Shown one piece after another: positions 56,118 to 64,000 of a stretch of 64,000 nt of DNA (its first letter is position 1; every line of letters starts with the position of its first letter). The position numbers were made by a program, and so were the translations under genes. This stretch comes from an uncultured Tateyamaria sp. GTDB lineage: Bacteria; Pseudomonadota; Alphaproteobacteria; Rhodobacterales; Rhodobacteraceae. The stretch spans positions 186,001 through 250,000 of the forward strand of contig NZ_CANNDO010000005.1 of assembly GCF_947503385.1 (NCBI RefSeq). Reading direction: 5' to 3'. The notes below the pieces were generated by a model. That model saw nothing but the letters and a program-made list of their open reading frames with translations. It was not told the DNA's origin and did not search any database.

Positions 56118-56834
56118 CTAGCCCGGATGGAACAATCCCCCAACACCATAGGCCAGAAGGGCCGCCATCCCGCCGATACACAGCGTTTCCGCGCCCGAGC
56201 GCCACCATTTCGACAGCGACCACCGGCTTTTGCCCGCACCGATCAAAAAGAAGGTGAGAAGCGTTGCGCAAACCGAAAGTACAAAGGGATTGGGCAGCCC
56301 AAAGACAAAGGGGATCAGTGGCACGGCTCCGGCCATCAGGAAGGCCAGAAACGTTGCCAATGCGGCGCGCACGGGATGAGGGTCATTACGCGTCAACCCG
56401 TATTCGTCGGTCAGCATCAGGCCAATCCACTTGTCCTTACTTTGTGCAATTGCGTCGGTGGCCTGATCCAAAAGGCTGCCCGACAGCCCGCGCAGCGCAA
56501 GGATTTGCCGCAACTCTTCGCGTTCGCCTTCGGGATGATTGGCGATGTGACGTTCCTCGATCTGGATGATGCGTTTGCGGTCATCAAGTTCGGCTTTGGT
56601 GCCGGAGTAATTGCTCGCCGCCATGGAAAACCCGTCTGCCAGAATGTTTGCCAGCCCAAGGGCGACAATGATGTTGTGCGGCAAACCGGCCCCTTCGACC
56701 CCTGCTACGATGGCAAAGGTTGTCACCGCACCGTCTATCCCGCCATAGATCATGTCCTTGAGCGGGCTGTAATTCTGGGCGTTGGACAGCCGGCGGGTGA
56801 TGTCCTGAGGGCTATGTCCGTGTTCCAGCGTCAT
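56118..56834 (-). CDS. VIT1/CCC1-family metal transporter
   Basis: A 238-residue membrane protein with five hydrophobic segments and the VIT signatures DMIYGGIDGAVTTFAIVAGV and LADGFSMAASNYSGTKAE, then a charged cytoplasmic region (about residues 80-140) that binds metal in homologues. Family members move Fe2+ or Mn2+ out of the cytoplasm. An FNR-type box lies between it and the divergent CaCA exchanger gene. Confidence 0.9.
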   Translation of the reverse strand: MTLEHGHSPQDITRRLSNAQNYSPLKDMIYGGIDGAVTTFAIVAGVEGAGLPHNIIVALGLANILADGFSMAASNYSGTKAELDDRKRIIQIEERHIANHPEGEREELRQILALRGLSGSLLDQATDAIAQSKDKWIGLMLTDEYGLTRNDPHPVRAALATFLAFLMAGAVPLIPFVFGLPNPFVLSVCATLLTFFLIGAGKSRWSLSKWWRSGAETLCIGGMAALLAYGVGGLFHPG

Positions 56835-56867
56835 TGCAGGATGCTAGGGGGCTGTGCCGCCGCAAGA

Positions 56868-56881
56868 TTGAGGAAGATCAA
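56868..56881. promoter_or_regulatory. FNR/FixK-type box (TTGAGGAAGATCAA)
   Basis: TTGAG-GAAG-ATCAA has one difference from the consensus. It is centred about 40 nt from both divergent starts (VIT1 ATG 56834 and CaCA ATG 56915), closer than the other boxes, so one of the two genes might have a short leader or be repressed. Confidence 0.65.
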
Positions 56882-56914
56882 TCAGGTGATGGCAATTCTC
56901 ACTACGCCAATGCC

Positions 56915-57952
56915 ATGATTGTCCCCGCCACAACCCTGTTTCAAAGCCTGCTGGTCTTTGCCGCCAGCGCGACCTGTGTCTGGATCGCGGGTGCGCGGTT
57001 GGCGTATCTCGCAGATGCGTTGGCGGATCGGTTCAAGCTGGCAAAGTCACTGGTCGGATTGCTGTTGCTGTCACTGGCAACGTCGCTGCCGGAAGTCGCG
57101 ACAACCTTGGGTGCCGCAGTGCAGCAGGCGCGTGATCTGGTGCTCAATAACCTCTTTGGGGGCATTGCGCTGCAAACAGCGATCCTTGCGATGTCCGATT
57201 TCTGGGCACGGGGTCCGATCACAAATTACCCGCGCAAGGCCAACCATGCGTTAGAAGCCACGTTGCTTGTGTTGTTGCTGTCGGTCGCCCTTGTTGTCAC
57301 CAGTCTGGGCCAGACCTTTGTGATTGCAGGAGTCGGTTTGGGCAGTGTCGCGATTGCGGTGATCTACTGCGGCGCAATCTGGTTGCTCAGGCGTTATGAT
57401 GACAGCAGCGATTGGGTGCCTGTCGATCTGCCAGACCCCGATCCGCTGGCCTTTCCTGCGCCGACAGGGCTAAGCGCGGCTGGAAACGCGGCGCTGATCT
57501 GGCAGGCGGTTGCGGCTTGTCTTGCGATTCTGGTCTTTGGGCTTTTGCTGGTCGTTTTTGCGCAGCGCATCGCCGACCAGACAGGGCTGGGCACCGGGTT
57601 TATTGGTGTGACGCTACTGGCTGCCGCGACCTCCTTGCCAGAATTGACCACCAGCATAGCCGCTGTGCGCATCGGCGCGTACACCATGGCAATCTCGAAC
57701 ATATTTGGCAGCAATCTCATTATGTTGGTGTTGGTGTTTCCTGCCGATATCCTGTTTCGCGCGGGGCCGATCCTTCAGGACACGTCGCGCACGGTCAGTC
57801 TGGCACTTGGCTTTGGGCTGGTGGTCACCGCCATTTACCTCACCGGGTTGATTGTGCGCCGCAAACCCCGCTGGGGTGAATTTGGAATGGACTCCATCCT
57901 GGTGTTGATGACGTTTCTAGGCAGCCTCGCGGCCTACTACTTTGCCCGGTAG
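56915..57952 (+). CDS. Sodium/calcium exchanger (CaCA) family protein
   Basis: A 345-residue membrane antiporter of about ten helices with the two inverted alpha repeats ATSLPEVATTLGAAV and ATSLPELTTSIAAVR, and the second-helix motifs LNNLFGGIALQ and ISNIFGSNLIML. It exports Ca2+ in exchange for Na+ or H+. The ATG at 56915 was chosen because the frame upstream to 56834 crosses the FNR-type box. The 3' end overlaps the convergent P-ATPase gene by 36 nt. Confidence 0.88.
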   Translation: MIVPATTLFQSLLVFAASATCVWIAGARLAYLADALADRFKLAKSLVGLLLLSLATSLPEVATTLGAAVQQARDLVLNNLFGGIALQTAILAMSDFWARGPITNYPRKANHALEATLLVLLLSVALVVTSLGQTFVIAGVGLGSVAIAVIYCGAIWLLRRYDDSSDWVPVDLPDPDPLAFPAPTGLSAAGNAALIWQAVAACLAILVFGLLLVVFAQRIADQTGLGTGFIGVTLLAAATSLPELTTSIAAVRIGAYTMAISNIFGSNLIMLVLVFPADILFRAGPILQDTSRTVSLALGFGLVVTAIYLTGLIVRRKPRWGEFGMDSILVLMTFLGSLAAYYFAR

Positions 57953-60517
57953 CGTGAGCGGCCGCAGTGCTTTGAGGACCTCCGGCACGATGATGATCGG
58001 CAGGGCGAAAGCACTGATAAGCAGCCATTCATCAAGTCCGATGGGAACGGTGTGCAACAGCACCTGCAACGGCGCCCAATAGACCGCCACCACCTGCGCA
58101 CCCAGTGTCACGGCAAGTGCGGCGAGCAGGAATGGATTGCTAAACCACCCAATCCGCGTTGTCGTCAGGTGCAGCGAGCGAAACGCAAAGACGCTGACCT
58201 TTTCAAAGACGACCATCGCGGTAAAGGCTGTGGTGCGCGCCAGTTCCACGCCAAGATCCATCAGATGAAAAAAGATCCAAAGGCTCGACAACCCGGTGTA
58301 GGTGCCAAGCAGAATAATCGTGACAATCCCGCTTTTGCCCAGAATGGGCGTGTCTTTCTGCCGCGGGCGTTTTTGCATCTGGTCGGGTTCTGACTTTTCC
58401 AGCCCCAAGGCGACCGCCGTGACCCCGTCGGTCACAAGGTTCATCCACAGAATTTGCGTGGCTAGGAACACCAGCGGCCCGCCGATGGCGATGTTGATGA
58501 CAAGCGCAATAACCTCGCCCGCGTTCGAGGACAGCAGATAGCGGACAAATTTCTGCACATTCGCAAATTGCCGCCGTCCCTCGCCAATGGCGCGGACAAT
58601 CGTGGCAAAGTTGTCATCCAGCAGCACCAAATCGGACGCATCGCGCGCCACATCCGTTCCCCTGATCCCCATGGAAACGCCAATGTCAGCCTGTTTCAGG
58701 GCGGGCGCGTCGTTTACGCCGTCGCCGGTCATGGCGACGATCTGCCCCTGCGCTTGCAGGGCGGACACGATGCGCATTTTCTGTTCCGGTTTGGTGCGGG
58801 CAAACAGGACGTCGCCGCGCAGGACCTCGTCCAGCGCGATGTCGTCAAGTTCGTCCAGCGCGTCCCCGGTCAGATGCTGCGCGACGTTCAAGGACAGTTG
58901 CCCCGAAATGGCCTTGGCCGTGATTGGACTGTCGCCCGTGATCATCACCACCCGAATGCCTGCGGATTGGGCCATCGCAATGGCACCGCGGACTTCCTCA
59001 CGCGGTGGATCAATCAGGCCGACAAGACCGAGAAAGGTCATGCCCTCTTCGACGATCTGGTGGTCGGACGCGCTGCGCTGCGCAAAGCCCATCACGCGCA
59101 GCCCCTTTTCGGCAAGCTGCGTATAGGCGCTTTCGATGTCGGCCCGGTCTTCTGCGGTGATGGGGCGGGCACCGGCTTGCGTCATCACATGGGTGCAGAC
59201 CTCCAGAACACGTTCTGGCGCGCCCTTGGTCAAGATTTCGGCAGTGGCCGCCGACTGATACAGGACGGACATCCGCTTGCGCGCGCTGCTGAAGGGCAGT
59301 TCTGCCAGCAGGTTGCGTTCTTCGGGCAGATCGCACCATCCCTTGTAGCCCAGTGTGATCAAGGCGCCTTCGGTTGGCGCGCCCACCATCTGCCAGACAT
59401 CGCCTTCGCGGACCAGATGTGCGTGGCTGCAATACAGTCCGGTTTTCAACACTGCGCCCAACACCTGATCATCTGCCGCGCGTATGCGCGCGCCGTCCCA
59501 TTCGATGTGTCCTGCCGGATCATAGCCGGTGCCGGTCACATGATAGGATCGGTCCGACGTCCAGACCTGCGTCGCTGTCATTTTGTTTTCGGTCAGCGTG
59601 CCGGTCTTGTCCGTGCAAATCACCGATGCGGCGCCAAGTGTTTCGACGGCCTGTAGCCGTCGGGCCAACGCGTTCTGTCGCACCATCGCAGTGGCCCCCA
59701 AGGCCAATGTGATTGTCACCACGGCTGGCAGGCCTTCGGGGACCATGGCAACCGACAAAGACAAGCCGGTCATCACCATCTCGGTCAGGTCACGTCCCAG
59801 CCAGATTCCAAGGCCAGCAACCCCGGCGGCGACCAGAAGGGCCGCAATACCCAGTTGGCGGGCCAGATGCCCGAGCTTGTTCTGCAGATTTGTGGTCTTT
59901 GTGCCGACAGATCCTGTCAGATGTGCGATCTTGCCAAATTCGGTTGCGGCCCCCGTTGCCGTGGCTTGCGCCTCTGCCCGACCGGCAGTGACCGAAGTGC
60001 CTGCAAAAACATCAATGCTCTGGTCCGCAGCCCCTTTGGCCACGGGAACGGATTCGCCTGTCAGCACGCTTTCATCCACGGACAGATCTGCTGCGCGAAG
60101 CAGCTTGGCATCCGCTGCGATCTTGGTGCCGGGAGACAGGATCAGAACATCGCCGGGCACAATATTGCGTGCGGGAATGACCTGCTCGCAGCCCTCACGC
60201 AGAACCATCGCCTGCGGCGACAGCATGTCGCGCAGCGCACTCAATGCCGTTTCAGCTTTCCACTCCTGCACAAAGCCAAGGCCCGCATTCAGCACGACAA
60301 CCAAACCGATGGTCAGCGCATCCACCCGTTCGCCCAATGCAAGTGCGACGGCGGCGGCCACGATCAGGATCAACACCAGAAAGCTGGAAAATTGCCGAAG
60401 CAAAACGCGGATGGGGCCGGTTTGTTTGACGGTGGGCAATTCGTTCCACCCATGCACACGGCGTGCCGCGCGCACGTCAGCCTCCGTCAGACCGGTTTGC
60501 AGAATGTCATCAGCCAT
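57917..60517 (-). CDS. P-type calcium-transporting ATPase (type II)
   Basis: An 866-residue cation pump. The phosphorylation motif is CTDKTGTLTEN, the TM4 ion site is SVAMVPEGLPAVVTI, the hinge is MTGDGVNDAPALKQADIG, and NLVTDGVTAVALGLE is the TM6 region with its Asp. These match SERCA/PMR1-like bacterial Ca2+ ATPases. The ATG at 60517 (MADDILQTGLTEADVRAARR) fits the cation-ATPase N-domain. It is divergent from phasin across an FNR-type box and convergent with a Ca exchanger, so two calcium exporters sit side by side. Confidence 0.92.
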   Translation of the reverse strand: MADDILQTGLTEADVRAARRVHGWNELPTVKQTGPIRVLLRQFSSFLVLILIVAAAVALALGERVDALTIGLVVVLNAGLGFVQEWKAETALSALRDMLSPQAMVLREGCEQVIPARNIVPGDVLILSPGTKIAADAKLLRAADLSVDESVLTGESVPVAKGAADQSIDVFAGTSVTAGRAEAQATATGAATEFGKIAHLTGSVGTKTTNLQNKLGHLARQLGIAALLVAAGVAGLGIWLGRDLTEMVMTGLSLSVAMVPEGLPAVVTITLALGATAMVRQNALARRLQAVETLGAASVICTDKTGTLTENKMTATQVWTSDRSYHVTGTGYDPAGHIEWDGARIRAADDQVLGAVLKTGLYCSHAHLVREGDVWQMVGAPTEGALITLGYKGWCDLPEERNLLAELPFSSARKRMSVLYQSAATAEILTKGAPERVLEVCTHVMTQAGARPITAEDRADIESAYTQLAEKGLRVMGFAQRSASDHQIVEEGMTFLGLVGLIDPPREEVRGAIAMAQSAGIRVVMITGDSPITAKAISGQLSLNVAQHLTGDALDELDDIALDEVLRGDVLFARTKPEQKMRIVSALQAQGQIVAMTGDGVNDAPALKQADIGVSMGIRGTDVARDASDLVLLDDNFATIVRAIGEGRRQFANVQKFVRYLLSSNAGEVIALVINIAIGGPLVFLATQILWMNLVTDGVTAVALGLEKSEPDQMQKRPRQKDTPILGKSGIVTIILLGTYTGLSSLWIFFHLMDLGVELARTTAFTAMVVFEKVSVFAFRSLHLTTTRIGWFSNPFLLAALAVTLGAQVVAVYWAPLQVLLHTVPIGLDEWLLISAFALPIIIVPEVLKALRPLTLPGKVVGREAA

Positions 60518-60573
60518 CAGGCATCCTTTGCGCGAGGTTCGTCCCGCAGTATCCGGCGCCATGGGGAGGGTGA

Positions 60574-60587
60574 TTGAGCCATGTCAA
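60574..60587. promoter_or_regulatory. FNR/FixK-type box (TTGAGCCATGTCAA)
   Basis: TTGAG-CCAT-GTCAA keeps the TTGA...TCAA core. It is between the divergent P-ATPase (63 nt to ATG) and phasin (67 nt to ATG) genes. Confidence 0.65.
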
Positions 60588-60647
60588 AGACAGCAGACAA
60601 CGGTGCGGTAAGATCACGTCATCAAATCACATAGCGGAGGAACGACC

Positions 60648-60986
60648 ATGGCCGGAAAATCACCATCCGATGACACCAAATCAACACCCGACGCACCGTT
60701 AAGCGCGATCACACAGCTTCAGGAGGCTGGATTGGGCAGCATGGTCGGCATGGGCACAGCCTGGCTTGAGGCTGTGAGCGATATGAGCGCAGAAGTGGCC
60801 CATTTCATCGCGGAACGGATCAAAGAGGATGTGAAGACCCAGCACGAGATCCTGCACTGCAAGAACGTGGCGGACCTGCAAAGCATCCAAGCAGAGTTCA
60901 TCCAAACGGCAGTGGATCAGTATCAGGCCGAAACCGGCAAACTGGTCGAGATGGGGACCAAGGCTTTCGCACCGAAGGAAAGCTAA
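60648..60986 (+). CDS. Phasin-family protein
   Basis: A 112-residue, mostly helical amphipathic protein. ISAEVAHFIAERIKED-like and LHCKNVADLQSIQAEFIQTAVDQY-type helices (positions about 45-90) match phasins that coat polyhydroxyalkanoate granules. The ATG follows GGAGG. It is convergent with the PHA synthase gene 9 nt away, supporting the granule role. Confidence 0.85.
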   Translation: MAGKSPSDDTKSTPDAPLSAITQLQEAGLGSMVGMGTAWLEAVSDMSAEVAHFIAERIKEDVKTQHEILHCKNVADLQSIQAEFIQTAVDQYQAETGKLVEMGTKAFAPKES

Positions 60987-60987
60987 C

Positions 60988-61020
60988 ACCCGGCACTAGC
61001 CAAAGACGTAGGTGCCGGGT
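60988..61020. terminator. Hairpin between phasin and phaC 3' ends
   Basis: Inverted repeat ACCCGGCAC / GTGCCGGGT with a 15-nt loop. The loop and part of the stem form the last codons and stop of phaC. It could terminate both convergent transcripts; no clear T-tract. Confidence 0.6.
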
Positions 61021-62642
61021 GCGGCTCCCAGAACACGTTTGGGAGCCTTGATCCTCTTCTGGGGGCTGCTGTGGTTTTGCAACCATGCGGTCCATTGTGG
61101 CCACCAAGACCCATCCTGTGCCGCATAAGTTTCGTACCATTTGGGCGCAGTCATGTGGCTGTCGCCTTCTGTCTTGTGGCCGACCCTGAAATGCCGCCCC
61201 TTATGCCCCGGCTCAGACAAAATCCCGCCATTGTGACCACCATTCGTCAGAACAAAGGTGACATCGGTATCGGTGAGCAAGGAGAGCCGGTACACCGATG
61301 TCCACGGCGAAACGTGATCCGTCTCGGTCGCAACGCAAAAAATGTCCGCCCGTATGTCGCTGAGGGCCACGGCGCGGCCATCCACCTTGAACCGACCCTT
61401 TGCCAGATCGTTCTGCAAAAACAGTTGGCGCAGGTATTCCGAGTGCATCCGCGCAGGCATCCGCGTGGCATCGGCATTCCAAGCCATCAGCGGATTGTCC
61501 GGCGTCCGTTCGCCCAAAAGGTAGTGCCGGATGACGCGGCTCCAGATCAGGTCGTTCGAGCGCAAAAGCTGGAAAGCGCCCGCCATCTGGTCCGCCTTCA
61601 GGTAACCGCGCGTCGCCATGATGTCTTCTAGAAAGGCGACTTGGCTTTCGTTGATAAACAGCCCCAGCTCACCCGGTTCGGAAAAATCCACCTGCGCCGC
61701 CAGCAGGCTCACACTGGCGATGCTGTCATCCCCGTCGCGCGCCATAGCAGCCGAAACAATCGACAAGAGCGTGCCGCCGAGGCAATAGCCCGCGACGTGC
61801 AGACGCGGGCGGCCCATGTCCTGCACCTGCTGGATCGCCGCACGCACGCCAAGGTCGATATAGTCCTGCATCGACCGTTCCGCGTCAGCCTCGTCGGGGT
61901 TCTTCCACGATAGAATGAAGACTTCAAAGCCTTGGTCCCGCAAGTAGGCGACAAGAGACCGCTGCGCCGTCAGGTCGAGAATGTAGAACTTCATAATCCA
62001 TGCTGGCACGATCAGGATCGGTTCCGGGTGCACCGTCTCCGTTGTGGGTCGGTAGCGGATCAACTCCACCAGATCGTTGCGCATCACCACGTCGCCGGGT
62101 GTTGTCGCCAGATCTTTGCCGACAGTGTAGTGTCCCGAGCCGCGCGGCGCTTTGGCGAGCAGGCGGTTAAAGTCTTCCATCCAATAGCGCGCGCCGCGCA
62201 CAAGGTTTTTGCCGCCTTCCTCCAACGTGCGTTTGTGCACCAGCGGATTGGTCGCTGCAAAGTTGGCGGGGGAAACCATATCAAGCCACTGACGGGTTGC
62301 GAAATTGACGATCTTGGCGTGTTTTGGGTCAACGCCGTGCACATCTGTCGTCGCCGCATCCCACCAGTTTTGCGCGGCAAGAAATCCCTGCGACACTACA
62401 TTGTATGGAAACTGGTCCCATGCCGGGTCGGCAAATCGCGGGTCTGTCTGACTGTGCTGAGCCGTCCTGTCCAAAGCGAGTTTCGCCAGTTCCGCCTGTT
62501 TTTCCGGCGAACCGATCACATGGAGCCACCAGTCCAAGTAAGCCGTCGCGAGGGCGGCGGGGGAGAGACCGCCTGTCAACTGCCCCAAGGCCGCGTGCCA
62601 CTGGGCATCGAGACCGCGTGAGGTTTTGGTGTCCTTACTCAT
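60996..62642 (-). CDS. phaC: Poly(3-hydroxyalkanoate) synthase PhaC
   Basis: A 548-residue polymerase of hydroxyacyl-CoA. The lipase-like box GYCLGGT holds the nucleophile Cys287, with Asp in ATETDHVSPW and His in TNGGHNGG completing the triad. PAWIMKFYILDL and the N-terminal PHA-synthase domain (FADPAWDQFPYNVVSQGFL, in part) are conserved. The length fits class I or II; no phaE or phaR is adjacent. The ATG overlaps the stop of the HlyD-like gene (ATGA), an unusual operon partner. Confidence 0.93.
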   Translation of the reverse strand: MSKDTKTSRGLDAQWHAALGQLTGGLSPAALATAYLDWWLHVIGSPEKQAELAKLALDRTAQHSQTDPRFADPAWDQFPYNVVSQGFLAAQNWWDAATTDVHGVDPKHAKIVNFATRQWLDMVSPANFAATNPLVHKRTLEEGGKNLVRGARYWMEDFNRLLAKAPRGSGHYTVGKDLATTPGDVVMRNDLVELIRYRPTTETVHPEPILIVPAWIMKFYILDLTAQRSLVAYLRDQGFEVFILSWKNPDEADAERSMQDYIDLGVRAAIQQVQDMGRPRLHVAGYCLGGTLLSIVSAAMARDGDDSIASVSLLAAQVDFSEPGELGLFINESQVAFLEDIMATRGYLKADQMAGAFQLLRSNDLIWSRVIRHYLLGERTPDNPLMAWNADATRMPARMHSEYLRQLFLQNDLAKGRFKVDGRAVALSDIRADIFCVATETDHVSPWTSVYRLSLLTDTDVTFVLTNGGHNGGILSEPGHKGRHFRVGHKTEGDSHMTAPKWYETYAAQDGSWWPQWTAWLQNHSSPQKRIKAPKRVLGAAPGTYVFG

Positions 62643-63850
62643 AATGCCGCCCTTTCCACCAAGGAAACACCGGCAGAGATGTCATCGCTTGGATGGGTGA
62701 CCACCTGTTCTGCGACCTCTAATCCACCAAGCACCTCAACCATGCGGTCGTTGCGCCGCCCAAGTGTCACGATCCGCTTTTCAGCGATCCCATCAACAGC
62801 GACGAAAACGGCCCAATCATCTCCGGACCGGAAGGTAGCACTCAATGGTACCTGTAGCGCATCTTCGGCCCGCCATTCGACGATCCGCAGAAAGACGGAA
62901 AACCCATCGCCCAGATTGGGCCAAGTGTCTGCGGGCGTCGTCAGCGTGAAATAGGCATCGACCCGCTGTTCCTCGATCCCCAATGCCGACACTTTGGTGC
63001 GCGCCTTTGGATCAATGCGGTCCAGCCGGGCCTCCAAAACGTCAGTGCCGCCCCAGCGTTCGACATAGGCCAGCTTTCCCGGGCTAAGCCGCACGGCGTC
63101 GTTTGACAGGATGTCGGCCACCAGTTCCAGCGCGGTTGGATCACCAATGCTGACCAGCGGCGTACCGATTGCGACGGGCCTTTCGCTGACCGCCTCAACC
63201 GAGAGGACAATGCCATCACTGGGCGCCCTTACCTCGATGCAGCAACCGTTGGCCGCTGTGGTTGCGTTCTCGGGTTGCAACAGAGTTGCGCGCGCGCGCT
63301 CGATTGCCCCGGCGGCCATTTCGATCCGGGCTTGTGCCGCCTCAATCGTGGCATTTGCGACGGCAAGACGTTGCGTGTCGTCTTCGAGGCGGGTGATTGA
63401 TGCAACCCCACGCGCCACCAATGCCTGCGTCCGGTCAAACTGCGATTGGGCAAAGCGCGCAGTCTCCTCTGCCTGTTTCAAATCTGCTTCGGCGACGTGT
63501 TGCGCGGCCATGGCCTCTTGCAGCGCCGCTTCGGCCTGTAGCTGCGTCCGCGCGTCCAGCAACGCGGACGAAGCAGGCCTCACGACGGCAACCACCGTTT
63601 CGCCCGCGCGAACCACATCGCCTTCGGTCACCGGCGAACGCAGGGCGGTGCCCGAGATCGGTGACGCGACTTCAAAGAGATCGCGCACCTGACTTTGGCC
63701 GTCTGCATTGATCGTCACTTCCAGCGGGCCTCGGGTGACGGTGGCCAGATCAACTGGCACAGGATTTTCGCGAAAGCTGACATAAGACAGCCCCGCCACA
63801 AGGGTGACCCCAATTCCGATCAGGATAAGCGTACGAGGGGAATAGGACAT
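62639..63850 (-). CDS. HlyD/efflux periplasmic adaptor subunit
   Basis: A 403-residue membrane-fusion protein: one N-terminal helix (TLILIGIGVTLVAGLSYVSF), a biotinyl-lipoyl-like half (VASPISGTALRSPVTEGDVV), a coiled-coil hairpin (about residues 98-190) and the second lipoyl half (IEVRAPSDGIVLSVEAVSER), then beta-barrel domains. It links an inner-membrane exporter to an outer-membrane channel. It lies 4 nt after an FtsX-type ABC permease gene and overlaps phaC. Confidence 0.88.
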   Translation of the reverse strand: MSYSPRTLILIGIGVTLVAGLSYVSFRENPVPVDLATVTRGPLEVTINADGQSQVRDLFEVASPISGTALRSPVTEGDVVRAGETVVAVVRPASSALLDARTQLQAEAALQEAMAAQHVAEADLKQAEETARFAQSQFDRTQALVARGVASITRLEDDTQRLAVANATIEAAQARIEMAAGAIERARATLLQPENATTAANGCCIEVRAPSDGIVLSVEAVSERPVAIGTPLVSIGDPTALELVADILSNDAVRLSPGKLAYVERWGGTDVLEARLDRIDPKARTKVSALGIEEQRVDAYFTLTTPADTWPNLGDGFSVFLRIVEWRAEDALQVPLSATFRSGDDWAVFVAVDGIAEKRIVTLGRRNDRMVEVLGGLEVAEQVVTHPSDDISAGVSLVERAAL

Positions 63851-63854
63851 AGGA

Positions 63855-64000
63855 TCACTCCCTGGTTTTCATGACGGCAACCAGATCAAGCCCATCCAAG
63901 CGTCGCCGCACAATCATCGCAGAGACGAAAGCGGCGATCAGGACAACCAGACTGGCCATGGTGAAAGTCGCGGGCTTCAAAACCAGCGGAATAGCGTAAA
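63855..64000 (-). CDS. ABC transporter permease, FtsX/MacB type (C-terminal fragment)
   Basis: Only the last 47 codons are in the window. They encode a final hydrophobic helix (TMASLVVLIAAFVSAMIV) followed by RRRLDGLDLVAVMKTRE and a TGA stop, the typical end of FtsX-like ABC permeases. The adjacent HlyD-like adaptor supports a MacAB-like exporter. The rest of the gene lies beyond 64000. Confidence 0.75.
   Translation of the reverse strand, partial: YAIPLVLKPATFTMASLVVLIAAFVSAMIVRRRLDGLDLVAVMKTRE

Overview
The window looks like a chromosomal segment of an alphaproteobacterium of the Rhodobacterales (Roseobacter-like): high GC, tightly packed operons with ATGA-type overlaps, an alphaproteobacterial urease order, aerobic cobalamin synthesis (cobF), a Liv-type ABC operon, PHA synthase with phasin, and a FixL/FixK oxygen-control system. 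No tRNA, rRNA, CRISPR array, insertion sequence or prophage was seen. All family names come from reading motifs and translated sequences; no database search was possible.

Layout. (1) 1-6.6 kb, minus strand: urease operon ureD-A-B-[cyclase-CMD-small ORF]-C-E-F-G, with ureG cut by the window edge. A Tat-exported cyclase-family hydrolase and an AhpD/CMD-family protein sit between ureB and ureC. (2) 6.6-8.4 kb, minus: cobalamin riboswitch, CbiM-like permease, cobF. (3) 8.4-11.3 kb, minus: a sugar-acid module of enolase-superfamily dehydratase, zinc dehydrogenase and SDR. (4) 11.5-14.1 kb, plus: acyl-CoA ligase and BASS transporter. (5) 14.1-26.9 kb: an IclR regulator divergent from a 12-gene catabolic operon (cyclase, cupin, SDR, hydroxyacyl-CoA-type dehydrogenase, periplasmic binding protein, LivGFHM, BKACE, sulfatase-family hydrolase, TfdB-like flavin hydroxylase). 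(6) 27-32.5 kb: class D beta-lactamase overlapping a membrane-anchored AraC regulator, a MarR regulator with two palindromic operators and a membrane-anchored isochorismatase-fold protein, and a serine beta-lactamase-fold enzyme fused to RTX repeats.

(7) 33-64 kb is a low-oxygen/stress island. It holds an APC permease, a persulfide dioxygenase-like MBL protein, a phosphatase-like/SQR fusion, a SulP transporter, three universal stress proteins, DnaJ/CbpM, an arginine deiminase operon (YfcC-family transporter, arcA, arcB, arcC), Hsp20, a bactofilin-like membrane protein, a DUF2267 protein, VIT1 and CaCA transporters, a Ca-type P-ATPase, phasin, PHA synthase and an ABC exporter. At its centre lie a FixK-type Crp/Fnr regulator, an OmpR-type response regulator and a hybrid histidine kinase with a FixL-type haem-PAS domain. 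Eight FNR/FixK-type boxes (TTGAN-N4-NTCAA or one mismatch) lie between 34 and 61 kb, nearly all 40-100 nt from a start codon and five of them between divergent genes. The region therefore reads as a compact oxygen-responsive regulon carrying its own sensor, relay and activator.
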